Positions 33,127 to 41,463 of a DNA stretch of 41,725 bases are shown one piece after another. The position numbers and the translations under genes are program-made. The stretch comes from CAYSZX01 sp964548875 (GTDB lineage Bacteria; Patescibacteriota; Minisyncoccia; Minisyncoccales; JANBVM01): assembly GCA_964548875.1 (NCBI GenBank), contig CAZJSP010000001.1, positions 1-41,725 on the forward strand, in the 5' to 3' direction. Below the pieces are notes generated by a model, which was given only the letters and a program-made list of their open reading frames with translations, searched no databases and was not told where the DNA came from. Each line of letters begins with the position of its first letter. Position 1 is the first letter of the stretch.

Positions 33127-34243
33127 TAGGCATAATAATATAAAGGTATTCATCCTTACTATTAACTGAACTAAGAGTTGCTGGACCCTCCTTAGAGGTC
33201 AATTTAAACTGAACCTTATCTCCTTGAATTTCAGATATTCCATCAATTAAAAACCGATAATTAAAATTGATTTTAATATTATTTCCTTTAATTACTCCCT
33301 TTAAAGAACTCTTATACTCCCCCAAATCAGAATGTTGACTAGAAATCTCAATATTCTTTTCTTTTTGGTTTATTTTAATTTTAACCTCATTAATCTTGCC
33401 ACTAAAAAGACTAGCTGATTTAACTTGATTTAAAAATTCCTCTTTGTTTACTTGAATAGTAGTCTTGTATTTATCAGGAATAATTTCTTCGTAATTAGGA
33501 TACCTCCCCTCAATTAATCTAGAAATAAATTTTATTTCTGATTGAGAAGTTTTATCAATTAGATGTTGGAATAAAATTAAATTAGGAGAAATTTTAATTT
33601 TCAAATCTCCTTTTTTATCAGTTAAAACTCCTAATAATTCTTTAGCCGCCATCTGAGGTAAAATTAAAGAATATTCTTTTTTTAAATTGGACTGAATATT
33701 GATCTTCTTTTCTGCTAATCTAAAACTATCAGTAGCTACCATTTTAATTTCTTTTCTCTTAAAAACAAAATAAATTCCTGTAATTTCAGGTTTAGTACTA
33801 GAAGAGGTGGGAATACTGATAACTTGATTTAAAGCTTCACAGAATTTTTTAGAATTAATTTTGATTTCTTCTTTTGATTCAACTTCAGGGGTAACAGGAA
33901 AATCCTCAGGATCTAATCCTTTAATTTTAGTTTTATAATTTCCACATTCTATTTTTAAACTATTATTTTTACTAGATTCTATGGTAATTGTTTTATCTGG
34001 TAAAGAACTAATAAAGCCAGATAATATTTTAGTTGGAATACAAATAGAGCCTTCTTTTTTGACTTGAGCCAAGCTTTGCCAATTAATGCTTGATTCTAAA
34101 TTAGTAGTAGAAAGTTTTAAAATATTCTTTTCTGTTTTTAATAAAATATTTTGTAAAATTGGTAACTTAAGAGACTTTTGAGAAATCTTTTCAACAGTTT
34201 TTAACCCCTCTTTTAATTTCTCTTTTAATATAATTAATTTCAT
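33113..34243 (-). CDS. dnaN: DNA polymerase III beta subunit (sliding clamp)
   Basis: Ring-shaped processivity clamp, 376 aa, with three repeated domains. The family start MKLIILKEKLKEGLKTVEKI and later TGIYFVFKRKEIKMVATDSFRLAE are clear; the C-terminus ends in the canonical YIIMPIKAN (E. coli ...YVVMPMRL). It lies downstream of dnaA in the same direction, 176 bases apart, the classic dnaA-dnaN order. Confidence 0.97.
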   Translation of the reverse strand: MKLIILKEKLKEGLKTVEKISQKSLKLPILQNILLKTEKNILKLSTTNLESSINWQSLAQVKKEGSICIPTKILSGFISSLPDKTITIESSKNNSLKIECGNYKTKIKGLDPEDFPVTPEVESKEEIKINSKKFCEALNQVISIPTSSSTKPEITGIYFVFKRKEIKMVATDSFRLAEKKINIQSNLKKEYSLILPQMAAKELLGVLTDKKGDLKIKISPNLILFQHLIDKTSQSEIKFISRLIEGRYPNYEEIIPDKYKTTIQVNKEEFLNQVKSASLFSGKINEVKIKINQKEKNIEISSQHSDLGEYKSSLKGVIKGNNIKINFNYRFLIDGISEIQGDKVQFKLTSKEGPATLSSVNSKDEYLYIIMPIKAN

Positions 34244-34419
34244 TGTTATTGTTATTGGTCTTAATTTTTTTAAATGTATTTTATCTTATTTAAACTGGGC
34301 ATTACTTGTTAGTTTGTTATGGATAAGATGATGAAAAAAGTGTTAATTAGTAGCTTTTTTATTTTGCTGATTTTTTATTCACTATTTATTAATACTTTTT
34401 CCACTATGTTTTCCACTGA
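34244..34419. other. dnaA-dnaN spacer, candidate origin of replication (oriC)
   Basis: A very AT-rich 176-base gap between dnaN and dnaA, with no gene. It holds one near-consensus DnaA box TATGGATAA (34318-34326, one mismatch to TGTGGATAA) and two direct repeats TTTTCCACT (34397-34405, 34409-34417) resembling TTATCCACA with two mismatches. The opposite dnaA flank (35872-35880) has TGTGGATTC. T-rich runs could serve as unwinding element. Origin position is inferred from gene order and these boxes. Confidence 0.5.
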
Positions 34420-35769
34420 TTAAGAACAAATAATATTGTTTTTAATTAGTTCAATTTCCTCTTCCAATTTTTCATTATTTTTTATTTCTTTAGATATTTT
34501 TCTGCAAGAATGGATTGCAGTTGTATGGTCTTTTCCTCCGAACTTTCTTCCAATAAAAGGGAAGGAAGATTTTAATTCATTTCTTAATAAATACATGGCC
34601 ACCTGTCGAGGTTTTACTATTTCTTTTTTTCTAGAGGAAGACGCTATTTCTTTAATGCTTAAGTTATAGAAGTTAGCAACAGCATGAATTATTTTTTTAG
34701 AATTAATATTTCTTTTAGGAGAATTAATTATATTCTTGAGTAATAGCTTGGTTACTTTAAGATCGGGAGTTTTTTTATTGAGTTGTTTGTGGGCGACAAT
34801 AATATTTAAGGCGCCTTCTAATTCTCTAATATTTCTTTGAATTTTACTTGCTACATAATCTAAAACCTCTTCTGAAAGTTTAATTTTTCTTTCCTGACAT
34901 TTTGTTTTTAAAATTGCAATTCTAGTTTCTAGCTTAGGGCTAGAAATATCGGCAATCATTCCTCCTTCAAAACGAGATCTTAATCTTTCAGTTAAGGTTG
35001 CGATTGATTTTGGAGATCTATCAGAGGATAGAATTATTTGCTTGTTTTCTCCGTAAAGAGAATTAAAGATAAAGAAAAACTCTTCTTGAGTTTTTTCTTT
35101 GCCTGATAAAAATTGAACATCATCGACTATAAGAGTATTAATTTCCTTGTATTCCTTTCTTAGTTTTTCTACTTTTCTGTTTCTAATTGCAGAAATAATA
35201 TTAGAAACAAATTTTTCAGTTGGAACATATTTTACCTTATTATTTTTTTCCTGTTGAGCAATACTATTACCAATAGATTGAAGAAGGTGGGTTTTTCCTA
35301 ATCCTACCCCCCCATATATAAACAAGGGATTGTAAACCTTTCCAGGTTTTTGAGCCACAGCTGAAGATGCAGCATGAGCCAATTCATTAAAAGGACCAAT
35401 AACAAAATTATCAAAACTATATTTGGGATTTAAATTAGTATCTTTTTGTTTTTGAAAATTATCAAAATCTAGTTGATCTTCTTCCGAGGTTGTATTAATT
35501 GCTTGTTCTAAAATTTGAAAATCAGAACTTTGGACTTTGTACTTAATATTTTTGATACCACGATCAATATCTCTTAAAATTTTTAAAATGTTTTTATTAT
35601 ACTTTTTTAAAAACCAGTTTTTAGCGAAAGCGCTAGGAACAGAAACAGTTACAGAGCTATTATCTCTAGAAACAATATTTGTGTCTTGAAACCAAGTGTC
35701 AAAGCTTGCATTAGATATTTGTAATTGCATTTGGGCTAAAACAGCCTGCCAAAGTTCTTGTTGAGTCAT
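34420..35769 (-). CDS. dnaA: Chromosomal replication initiator DnaA
   Basis: Opens the origin and loads the helicase, 449 aa with all four domains. Domain I starts MTQQELWQAVLAQMQLQ; the AAA+ Walker A is GGVGLGKT (153-160), Walker B in NTLIVDDVQFLSG, and sensor/arginine finger region ...ERLRSRF. Domain IV binds DNA through GRKFGGKDHTTAIHSCRKI, the signature DnaA sequence. It is divergent from rpmH and upstream of dnaN. Confidence 0.98.
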   Translation of the reverse strand: MTQQELWQAVLAQMQLQISNASFDTWFQDTNIVSRDNSSVTVSVPSAFAKNWFLKKYNKNILKILRDIDRGIKNIKYKVQSSDFQILEQAINTTSEEDQLDFDNFQKQKDTNLNPKYSFDNFVIGPFNELAHAASSAVAQKPGKVYNPLFIYGGVGLGKTHLLQSIGNSIAQQEKNNKVKYVPTEKFVSNIISAIRNRKVEKLRKEYKEINTLIVDDVQFLSGKEKTQEEFFFIFNSLYGENKQIILSSDRSPKSIATLTERLRSRFEGGMIADISSPKLETRIAILKTKCQERKIKLSEEVLDYVASKIQRNIRELEGALNIIVAHKQLNKKTPDLKVTKLLLKNIINSPKRNINSKKIIHAVANFYNLSIKEIASSSRKKEIVKPRQVAMYLLRNELKSSFPFIGRKFGGKDHTTAIHSCRKISKEIKNNEKLEEEIELIKNNIICS

Positions 35770-35797
35770 AAGACTTTTTAATTAATTTTATACGTTA

Positions 35798-35803
35798 ATT
35801 ATA
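35798..35803 (-). promoter_or_regulatory. -10 element for dnaA
   Basis: TATAAT on minus (35798-35803), 28 bases before the dnaA ATG; the -35 is not clear. Confidence 0.4.
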
Positions 35804-35897
35804 CATTAAAAAAACAAAGAATGTAAAATAAGAACAAAGCCTCTTTTTTTGTTAACAACCTGGGTAAAAACTGTGGATTCTTTTTTTGAAAAATAAA

Positions 35898-35927
35898 TTG
35901 ACTTGATTATTTTTTTATGGTTAAAAT
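35898..35927 (+). promoter_or_regulatory. Promoter for rpmH, leaderless spacing
   Basis: TTGACT (35898-35903) and TAAAAT (35922-35927) with an 18-base spacer; only 7 bases separate the -10 from the ATG at 35935. Confidence 0.55.
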
Positions 35928-35934
35928 GATAGAT

Positions 35935-36069
35935 ATGGCAATTACAAAAAAACCTAAAAAAAGGAAAAGGAAAAGAAAGCACGGCTTCCTCAAAAGAAAA
36001 TCAACAAAGGCGGGGAAGAATGTTGTGAAAAAGAGACGGAAAAAAGGGCGCAAAAAATTAACTGCGTAG
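35935..36069 (+). CDS. rpmH: Ribosomal protein bL34
   Basis: 50S protein, 44 aa, found at the expected place upstream of rnpA. The conserved KRKHGFLKRKSTKAGKNV then KRRKKGRKKLTA matches the L34 pattern (HGFxxRxxTxxG, RRRxKGRxxLT). Starts ATGGCAATTACA; ends TAG. It is separated from rnpA by 5 bases. Confidence 0.95.
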   Translation: MAITKKPKKRKRKRKHGFLKRKSTKAGKNVVKKRRKKGRKKLTA

Positions 36070-36074
36070 TTTTT

Positions 36075-36413
36075 ATGCTACCCCTTAAAAATCGTTTAAA
36101 AAAGAAGAAAGATTTTGAAAGGATATTTAACCAAGGCAAATCTTTTAAACACGATTGTTTGGTTCTAAGAATTCTTGAGAATGATTTAGGTTATAATAGA
36201 TTTGGATTTGTTGTTTCTAAGAAAGTTTCTAAAAAGGCAGTTGTACGAAATAGAATAAAGAGAATGTTAAGAGAAATTGTTAGACAGGGTGATGTTAAAA
36301 TAAAAGAAGGATTTGATATTGTAGTTATTGCTTTAATTGGAATTGAAAACAAGAAATTTCAAGAAATTAAAAAAGAATTTTTAAATCTTATTTTAAAAAC
36401 AAAAATATTATGA
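36075..36413 (+). CDS. rnpA: Ribonuclease P protein component
   Basis: Protein subunit of RNase P for tRNA 5' processing, 112 aa. The RNR-motif region is VSKKVSKKAVVRNRIKRML, which follows the family template, with an N-terminal LKNRLKKKKDFERIFNQGKS. It overlaps yidC by 4 bases (ATGA), giving rpmH-rnpA-yidC-jag. Confidence 0.94.
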   Translation: MLPLKNRLKKKKDFERIFNQGKSFKHDCLVLRILENDLGYNRFGFVVSKKVSKKAVVRNRIKRMLREIVRQGDVKIKEGFDIVVIALIGIENKKFQEIKKEFLNLILKTKIL

Positions 36414-37084
36414 TAGGTGATTTTTTCAATCAATTTTTATATCGTCCCCTTCTCAACATATTAGTAATAATTTGTTTATTAATTCCTGGTCAAAATTTTG
36501 GCCTAGCTATTATTGCGACCACTGTTCTTTTAAAAGTTATATTATATCCTTTAACTAAAAAAAGTCTTAAGAATGGTAAAAGCCTTCAAAAAATTCAGCC
36601 AGAATTAAAAAAAATTCAGAAAAAATTTAAAGGAGATGAAATGAAACAAGCCGCAGAAATTAAAAATCTTTATGAAAAGCATGATATCAACCCCTTTAGT
36701 GCTTTTGTTCCTCTTCTAATTCAATTTCCTGTTTTAATTGCTCTTTATAGAGTTTTCTTAAAGGGAATGAATGAAGGGGCTTTGTATGATTTTGTGCCTT
36801 CTCCAACAGATATAAGTTTTTCTTTTTTAGGGATTAATCTGACTAATCCTAGTGTTGTTATGACAATGATTGCTGCTATTATTTATTTTTTCCAAATGAA
36901 AAATACCTCGAAGGTCAAAGGTAAAAGCAAAAAAGGATTTCAGGATAAAATGCCCTACTTTTTTAGTGTCTTCACTTTCTTTATTCTAGTAAAATTCCCA
37001 GCTGCAGTTTCTCTTTATTTAGCTGTTTCTTCACTATTTCTTGTTACTCAAAATTATTTTTTACATAAAAATGAATCTCAATAA
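36410..37084 (+). CDS. yidC: Membrane protein insertase YidC/Oxa1 family (short form)
   Basis: Inserts proteins into the inner membrane, 224 aa. It lacks the large periplasmic domain of Gram-negative YidC and resembles short Oxa1/SpoIIIJ types. Hydrophobic segments alternate with the basic loop KKSLKNGKSLQKIQPELKKI and the sequence FVPLLIQFPVLIALYRVF, which are conserved Oxa1 features. No lipoprotein signal is apparent. It overlaps jag by 14 bases if the 37071 start is used. Confidence 0.92.
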   Translation: MIGDFFNQFLYRPLLNILVIICLLIPGQNFGLAIIATTVLLKVILYPLTKKSLKNGKSLQKIQPELKKIQKKFKGDEMKQAAEIKNLYEKHDINPFSAFVPLLIQFPVLIALYRVFLKGMNEGALYDFVPSPTDISFSFLGINLTNPSVVMTMIAAIIYFFQMKNTSKVKGKSKKGFQDKMPYFFSVFTFFILVKFPAAVSLYLAVSSLFLVTQNYFLHKNESQ

Positions 37085-37526
37085 TTTAGAAAAAATTAAA
37101 AAAGAAATAAGGGATTTTTTTAAAAAAACAACCTTTGATTTAGATATTAATATTTCTTTGAGAGAAGACTCTACTATTGCCATAGATATTACCAGCTCAG
37201 AACCTCAGATTTTAATAGGTGAAGGAGGATCAACCTTATCAGATATGCAAAAATTATTAAAAATTATTATTAAGAAAAAGATTAAAGAAAATATTTACGT
37301 TGATTTAGATGTTAATAATTACAAGAAAAAGAAGATTTCTCACTTAAAAGACCTCGCTCAAAAAACAGCCGATGAAGCAGTTTTAATGAACGAAGAAAAA
37401 GTGTTGACTTCAATGAACCCTTATGAAAGAAGAGTGGTTCATCTAGAGTTAGCGAAAAGACTGAATGTTTCTACTGAAAGTACAGGAGAAGATCCTAATA
37501 GAAGAATAATTATTAAGCCCTGTTAA
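37071..37526 (+). CDS. jag: KH-R3H RNA-binding protein (Jag/KhpB-like)
   Basis: Binds single-stranded nucleic acid. The KH domain has the loop IGEGGSTLSDMQKLL, and the R3H domain the motif ERRVVHLELAKRLN near the end, then EDPNRRIIIKP. The start is placed at 37071 (MNLNNLEKIKKEIRDFF) since a 10-residue extension to 37041 adds only hydrophobic residues and would overlap yidC by 44 bases. Lacks the N-terminal Jag-N domain. A strong terminator follows. Confidence 0.85.
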   Translation: MNLNNLEKIKKEIRDFFKKTTFDLDINISLREDSTIAIDITSSEPQILIGEGGSTLSDMQKLLKIIIKKKIKENIYVDLDVNNYKKKKISHLKDLAQKTADEAVLMNEEKVLTSMNPYERRVVHLELAKRLNVSTESTGEDPNRRIIIKPC

Positions 37527-37536
37527 ATTAATAATT

Positions 37537-37570
37537 AAAAGCCCTCTTTTTCAAGAGGGCTTTTTATTTT
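37537..37570. terminator. Strong bidirectional terminator after jag and the pilin gene
   Basis: AAAA-GCCCTCTT-TTTC-AAGAGGGC-TTTTT: an 8-bp perfect stem at 37541-37560 with A and T runs on both sides. It separates the two convergent operons. Confidence 0.92.
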
Positions 37571-37582
37571 TATTTTTTAATT

Positions 37583-37966
37583 TTAAAAAGAAGGGAATTC
37601 AAAAGTTGTTAGCTCAGGATTAATGACTTGCAAAATAAGGTAAGCTGATAAAATAACAATCAATCCTATTGCCGCTGCCTTTATTCTGTCTTGTGCCTCT
37701 TTTATTTTACTTGGGTTGCCCATAGATGATGTCCATTCAAAACCTCCCCAAACAAACATAAAAAAAGCTGAGAATCCAGAAATCCCTATAATAAAGTAAT
37801 AAAGCCAAGCAATAAGCTCATCAGGCGTAGTAGAGCCTTCTAATTTAATTCCTCCGAATTCGGGATATTCTAAATTTAACTCCAAATCAGCTCTTACTTT
37901 TTGAAAACTAAGAAGTAGAACCGACAAAATAGAAAACAATAATATTATTTTAATTCTTTTTTTCAT
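37583..37966 (-). CDS. VirB2/TrbC-like pilin subunit of a secretion system
   Basis: A 127-aa protein with a signal peptide (cleavage likely after VRA, about 26) and two hydrophobic helices (about 52-74 and 95-113) separated by a short polar loop, the layout of conjugative pilins. The short KIKEAQDRIKAAAIGLIVIL segment matches the VirB2/TrbC helix pair. It sits last in the minus-strand T4SS-like cluster, preceded by its own extended -10 (TGTTATAAT), which would allow higher expression than the ATPase genes. Confidence 0.75.
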   Translation of the reverse strand: MKKRIKIILLFSILSVLLLSFQKVRADLELNLEYPEFGGIKLEGSTTPDELIAWLYYFIIGISGFSAFFMFVWGGFEWTSSMGNPSKIKEAQDRIKAAAIGLIVILSAYLILQVINPELTTFEFPSF

Positions 37967-37972
37967 TTTTAT

Positions 37973-37981
37973 ATTATAACA
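37973..37981 (-). promoter_or_regulatory. Extended -10 promoter of the pilin gene, leaderless spacing
   Basis: On minus, TGT-TATAAT (37973-37981) ends 6 bases before the pilin ATG (37966) and overlaps the spacer after the VirB4 stop. No -35 is obvious. Confidence 0.55.
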
Positions 37982-37984
37982 TAA

Positions 37985-39859
37985 TTATTCTTCTTTTGTA
38001 TTTTCTTTAATACTTTTTTCTTTGCTTTCCTCTCTTAATTCTTCAATAGATTTATAGGCTTTCTTATCTTCTACTTCTTTTTTAGTTTTTTCTTTAATTC
38101 TAGCAGTAGTTTCTTCAGGATTAGTAGTAATAATTTGATCTTCTGTATAAGAGGCTATTGCTTTCATGGCTACATGTTTTTGTCCAGCAAAAAATATCCC
38201 CTCCCCAACAGCAGATTCTAATAGAAGCATTTTTTCTTGTTCGGTTAAATCAAAAGTTTTTTGAACTACATCCAAGGTCGCTGGGGACTGTTTCATTAGA
38301 ATTTGTAAGGCTGAATTAGTAATAATAGGTTGACCATAAGAAGAAGTCATAAAGTCATTTACATCTTGAGAAATAGTAGTTACTCCTAACCAATATTTTC
38401 TTGCTCTTTTGCACATTCCATATAAGAAAGAAGCACCATCTTCATTTTGCATAATCCACCAGGCCTCATCAACAACCAATACCCTTTTCTTTAGCTGAGA
38501 TCTAACCTTGTTCCAAATATATCTCATAATAATAAACATGGCCATTGGTCTTAATTCATCTTCAATGTCTCTAATACCGAAGACAACAAAATTCTTTTCC
38601 ATTTTAATATTGGTTGGATTATTGAAGAATTGAGCATAAGTTCCAGTTGTAAATTTTCTTACCCTTCTTACTAATGAATCAGCTCCTTCCATTCCTTCTA
38701 GGACTGATTCAAAGTCTTCCATTAAAGGAATTCTTTCATGCCAAGTGGAGGGATCACTGTCAGGAGTAATATCACGAGCGGCATATGTTTCTCTTAAGGC
38801 CTGATCTACAATAGCGTCTTCCTCAGCGGTTAATCCTCCTAACATAATTCTTAATAGGCCAACTAGATTAATAATATTTGATCTTAAAACATCAGCTAAT
38901 TCTTCATTTTTTCTTGGTTTTGGTAAATCAAAAGGATTAATATGGCTAGAGGAAGATAGGGAAATATTAAAGAAAGAACCTCCAACTGCATTTGCTAGAT
39001 ACTTGTATTCATTTTCAGGGTCTATAGTAATAACATCAATTCCGGTCATTAAAGATCTTAAAATATCTAATTTAACAGCATAACTTTTACCTGAACCTGT
39101 GGTTCCAAAAACTACTTGGTTAGCATTAGGCAGGCTAAATCTATCAAACAATATTAAAGAATTATTGTGCCTATTAATTCCATATAGAATTCCTTCATTA
39201 GAACTTAAATCAAAAGAAACAAAAGGGAAGGTTGAAGAAAGAGGAGCAGTATTCATAGCAGTATGATGTCGGATCTGATCTAATGCGTAAGGAGCAGTGC
39301 TGTTAAACCCCTCTTTCTGCTGATAAACAGCAGGTTTAATGTAAACCATCTTTGCTTCTAAAATAGACCTTAAACTGGATTCTACATCGTCTATCTCCTG
39401 CAGATCATTACCATAAATAGTTAAATAAATTCCTAATTGAAACATTTTTTCCTGAGCAGTTTGTAGTTTATCTCTCAAGTTTTCAATATCTCTGTATGCT
39501 ATTTCTAATTCTGGGTCTCGGATATAGCCCTTTTCTCTCCTTTCGCTAATTTCAACACTTGTTTCAGTTAATTTTTTTCTTAATTTTTTTAAAATTAAAG
39601 AAGTATCAACGGGGAAGATATGAATTCCTATATCCATAGGAGTATCAATGTTAATAATTGGAGAAAGCCAGTCTGTATCCAAATAACGAGGATAAGAAAA
39701 AATGAAAAAAGATTTAGCAAATCTTTTACCTAGAGCTAAATGATCAGATTTTATCGCAATTAATGAAGAGGGAGCGACAATATCTTTTGCCGTTATTGGT
39801 TCTTGTTCAAATATTTTTTCCTCCTCTTTCTCTTTCTTTTTAAAAAAGGGTAGTTGCAT
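37985..39859 (-). CDS. VirB4/TraC-type ATPase, C-terminal part (type IV secretion)
   Basis: ATPase that energises pilin handling and transfer, 624 aa. Walker A is GTTGSGKS (252-259), Walker B is RVLVVDEAWWIM, and the middle has SHINPFDLPKPRKNEE as in VirB4. About 240 N-terminal residues precede the P-loop. The adjacent upstream 210-aa gene (39861-40493) seems to carry the earlier N-terminal TraC-like part, so a usual ~830-aa VirB4 is split in two frames. The stop and start are joined as TAA-A-ATG with a +1 frame offset. The pairing is seen elsewhere in candidate phyla, so a sequencing error is not needed. Confidence 0.88.
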   Translation of the reverse strand: MQLPFFKKKEKEEEKIFEQEPITAKDIVAPSSLIAIKSDHLALGKRFAKSFFIFSYPRYLDTDWLSPIINIDTPMDIGIHIFPVDTSLILKKLRKKLTETSVEISERREKGYIRDPELEIAYRDIENLRDKLQTAQEKMFQLGIYLTIYGNDLQEIDDVESSLRSILEAKMVYIKPAVYQQKEGFNSTAPYALDQIRHHTAMNTAPLSSTFPFVSFDLSSNEGILYGINRHNNSLILFDRFSLPNANQVVFGTTGSGKSYAVKLDILRSLMTGIDVITIDPENEYKYLANAVGGSFFNISLSSSSHINPFDLPKPRKNEELADVLRSNIINLVGLLRIMLGGLTAEEDAIVDQALRETYAARDITPDSDPSTWHERIPLMEDFESVLEGMEGADSLVRRVRKFTTGTYAQFFNNPTNIKMEKNFVVFGIRDIEDELRPMAMFIIMRYIWNKVRSQLKKRVLVVDEAWWIMQNEDGASFLYGMCKRARKYWLGVTTISQDVNDFMTSSYGQPIITNSALQILMKQSPATLDVVQKTFDLTEQEKMLLLESAVGEGIFFAGQKHVAMKAIASYTEDQIITTNPEETTARIKEKTKKEVEDKKAYKSIEELREESKEKSIKENTKEE

Positions 39860-39860
39860 T

Positions 39861-40493
39861 TTATTTTATTAATTCAGGTGGAATATTAGGATATTGGCCC
39901 ATCTCTTCCTTTTCTGGATGATATAGGCCCCATAATAATTCTATTATTTCTGCTGTGCTTAAAGAATTACATTGTAATCCACACCTTTTTAGTCCCATAG
40001 CTAAAAACTGCATTCTTTGGATTAATTGAGATCTAGCTCTTTGGAACCTTTTATCGCTTAATTCTTGTTTTTCCTCCTCTTTCTCTTTCTTTGTAGGTAT
40101 TTCTCTTAGTTCTCCAAAATTAAAAGGGATAACAACATAAAAGCTTTTTGACATAATTGATCCTCCTCTAATTATTTCTCTTATAAAATTACCATATTCT
40201 CTAATTTGAGTTTTTAATAAATTATTTGTTTCTCTTTCGGCCAATTCTTTTAATTTATCTAAATAGCTTGAAATATTAAGCTTTCTTGACTGGACAACTA
40301 TTTCTGCTGAAAAATCTAAAGAATTTAAAAAACTTTGGAATTGATGGATAATAATTCTTTTCTCTTCTTCAGCCTTTAAAGCAAAATTCATTGAAGAGAC
40401 CATTAAAATACCTCTCAGTGTTTTATTCTTTAAAACTATCACCCCTTCTTTAATTTCATCAAATTCTAAAAATTGTTGAGTTGCTCCCTTCAT
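39861..40493 (-). CDS. VirB4/TraC N-terminal-domain-like protein
   Basis: 210 aa with no Walker motif. The opening FLEFDEIKEGVIVLKNKTLR and MSKSFYVVIPFNFGE segment resemble the N-terminal domain of TraC/VirB4 proteins, which contacts the transfer channel. Between it lies the long alpha-helical RKLNISSYLDKLKEL. It starts 4 bases inside the PrgI gene end and ends one base before the ATPase gene. Hence it is probably a partner subunit of that ATPase. Confidence 0.65.
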   Translation of the reverse strand: MKGATQQFLEFDEIKEGVIVLKNKTLRGILMVSSMNFALKAEEEKRIIIHQFQSFLNSLDFSAEIVVQSRKLNISSYLDKLKELAERETNNLLKTQIREYGNFIREIIRGGSIMSKSFYVVIPFNFGELREIPTKKEKEEEKQELSDKRFQRARSQLIQRMQFLAMGLKRCGLQCNSLSTAEIIELLWGLYHPEKEEMGQYPNIPPELIK

Positions 40494-40888
40494 TTAGTTT
40501 TTGTTTCTATTTTTGTTTTAATATTTTTTAAATTACTTTTTCCTCCGACAACTAAAGCGTCTTCTTTGTCATGCATTTGCGTTTCTCCTTGTAAATTTAA
40601 TCCTTTTGATCCCTTTCTGTGCCAAATATAGTTTTTAGGAGAAATATTATACTTAAAAAAATTCCATAGGAATTTTGAAAGAGGAAATCCATCAATTTTT
40701 AAAAAGGCAAAAGCTGAAGATATTGTTCCTAAAACAGCAACGGAAATAATAAAAATATCGAAAGGGAAGCTAAAATAAATGATAAAGCAAATTAAACCAG
40801 CTGAACCGACATAAAGAAATTGTTGGAAAGTCAAAGGTCCGATTAATTTAGACTCTCTCTCAATAAATTGTGGAACTGTAAACCTCAT
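40490..40888 (-). CDS. PrgI family membrane protein
   Basis: Short conjugation-cluster membrane protein, 132 aa. The opening FTVPQFIERESKLIGPLTF and two adjacent hydrophobic helices (about 21-45 and 47-65) match PrgI of Gram-positive type IV systems, here with a typical C-terminal polar extension. It stands between the VirB4 N-part and an unknown gene, consistent with a VirB3-like membrane component. Confidence 0.82.
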   Translation of the reverse strand: MRFTVPQFIERESKLIGPLTFQQFLYVGSAGLICFIIYFSFPFDIFIISVAVLGTISSAFAFLKIDGFPLSKFLWNFFKYNISPKNYIWHRKGSKGLNLQGETQMHDKEDALVVGGKSNLKNIKTKIETKTK

Positions 40889-40889
40889 A

Positions 40890-41345
40890 CTATTCTATAG
40901 GTTCTCTGTATGTATCCCCTTGGACCTTTTTTTCTTTTTCTATTTGTTTTTTTATTTTTTTTCTTTCTGTGGAAGCTATAATGTCTTTTGTCTGAACAGG
41001 CTTTTTTCTATTCATTTGGGCCATTGGAGCTATCTCCATATTATAGAGGTCTTCTAATAAAGATTTGACCGGATAAAAAATAAATCGATTAATTTCTTTT
41101 GTAATATTTTTTGCTTTTTCTTTGCTTAATCCTAAACCTTCTTGGACTGTTTTTTGAAATTCGTCGGGAGGCAGTAATCCTAAAATTGCTTTTCCTACAT
41201 ATTCGTGTACAGAGGACAAATAATGAAAAACTTCATGTTTTTTACAAATACTTTCTAAACTTTCATGCATTTCTGTCGAAGACAATAATTTTTGTAGATT
41301 TCTAGGTAAATTCTTTTTTAATTTAAGGTATTCTTTTCTGTCCAT
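40890..41345 (-). CDS. Conserved-looking protein at the head of the secretion cluster, function unknown
   Basis: 151 aa, soluble and helical. A repeated hydrophobic pattern around YVGKAILGLLPPDEFQKTV and NRFIFYPVKSLLEDLY is visible, ending in a lysine/glutamate-rich tail. No domain recognised. As the first gene of the five-gene operon (one base before prgI) it likely belongs to the system. Confidence 0.6.
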   Translation of the reverse strand: MDRKEYLKLKKNLPRNLQKLLSSTEMHESLESICKKHEVFHYLSSVHEYVGKAILGLLPPDEFQKTVQEGLGLSKEKAKNITKEINRFIFYPVKSLLEDLYNMEIAPMAQMNRKKPVQTKDIIASTERKKIKKQIEKEKKVQGDTYREPIE

Positions 41346-41371
41346 ATTTTTATAATTATATATTTAATAAT

Positions 41372-41377
41372 ATTATA
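41372..41377 (-). promoter_or_regulatory. Extended -10 promoter of the secretion cluster
   Basis: On minus TGG-TATAAT (41372-41380), about 26 bases before the ATG at 41345; -35 is weak. It is back to back with the rightward promoter at 41430-41458. Confidence 0.5.
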
Positions 41378-41429
41378 CCAGAATTAATACGATTTAAAAG
41401 AAATAATATCGATATTTTTTTTAAAAGTG

Positions 41430-41458
41430 TTGACAAGTTGTTTATATCTCTGTATAAA
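41430..41458 (+). promoter_or_regulatory. Near-consensus promoter, leaderless spacing
   Basis: TTGACA (41430-41435), 17 bases, TATAAA (41453-41458). The ATG at 41464 follows 5 bases later, so transcription would begin at the start codon; the in-frame ATG at 41473 is an alternative. Confidence 0.75.
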
Positions 41459-41463
41459 TAGAA

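Noticed and set aside
39855..39870. Sequencing frameshift splitting VirB4
   Set aside because: The second gene starts with its own ATG in TAA-A-ATG packing, same as neighbours, and both halves look complete; a split is the simpler reading, though not proven.
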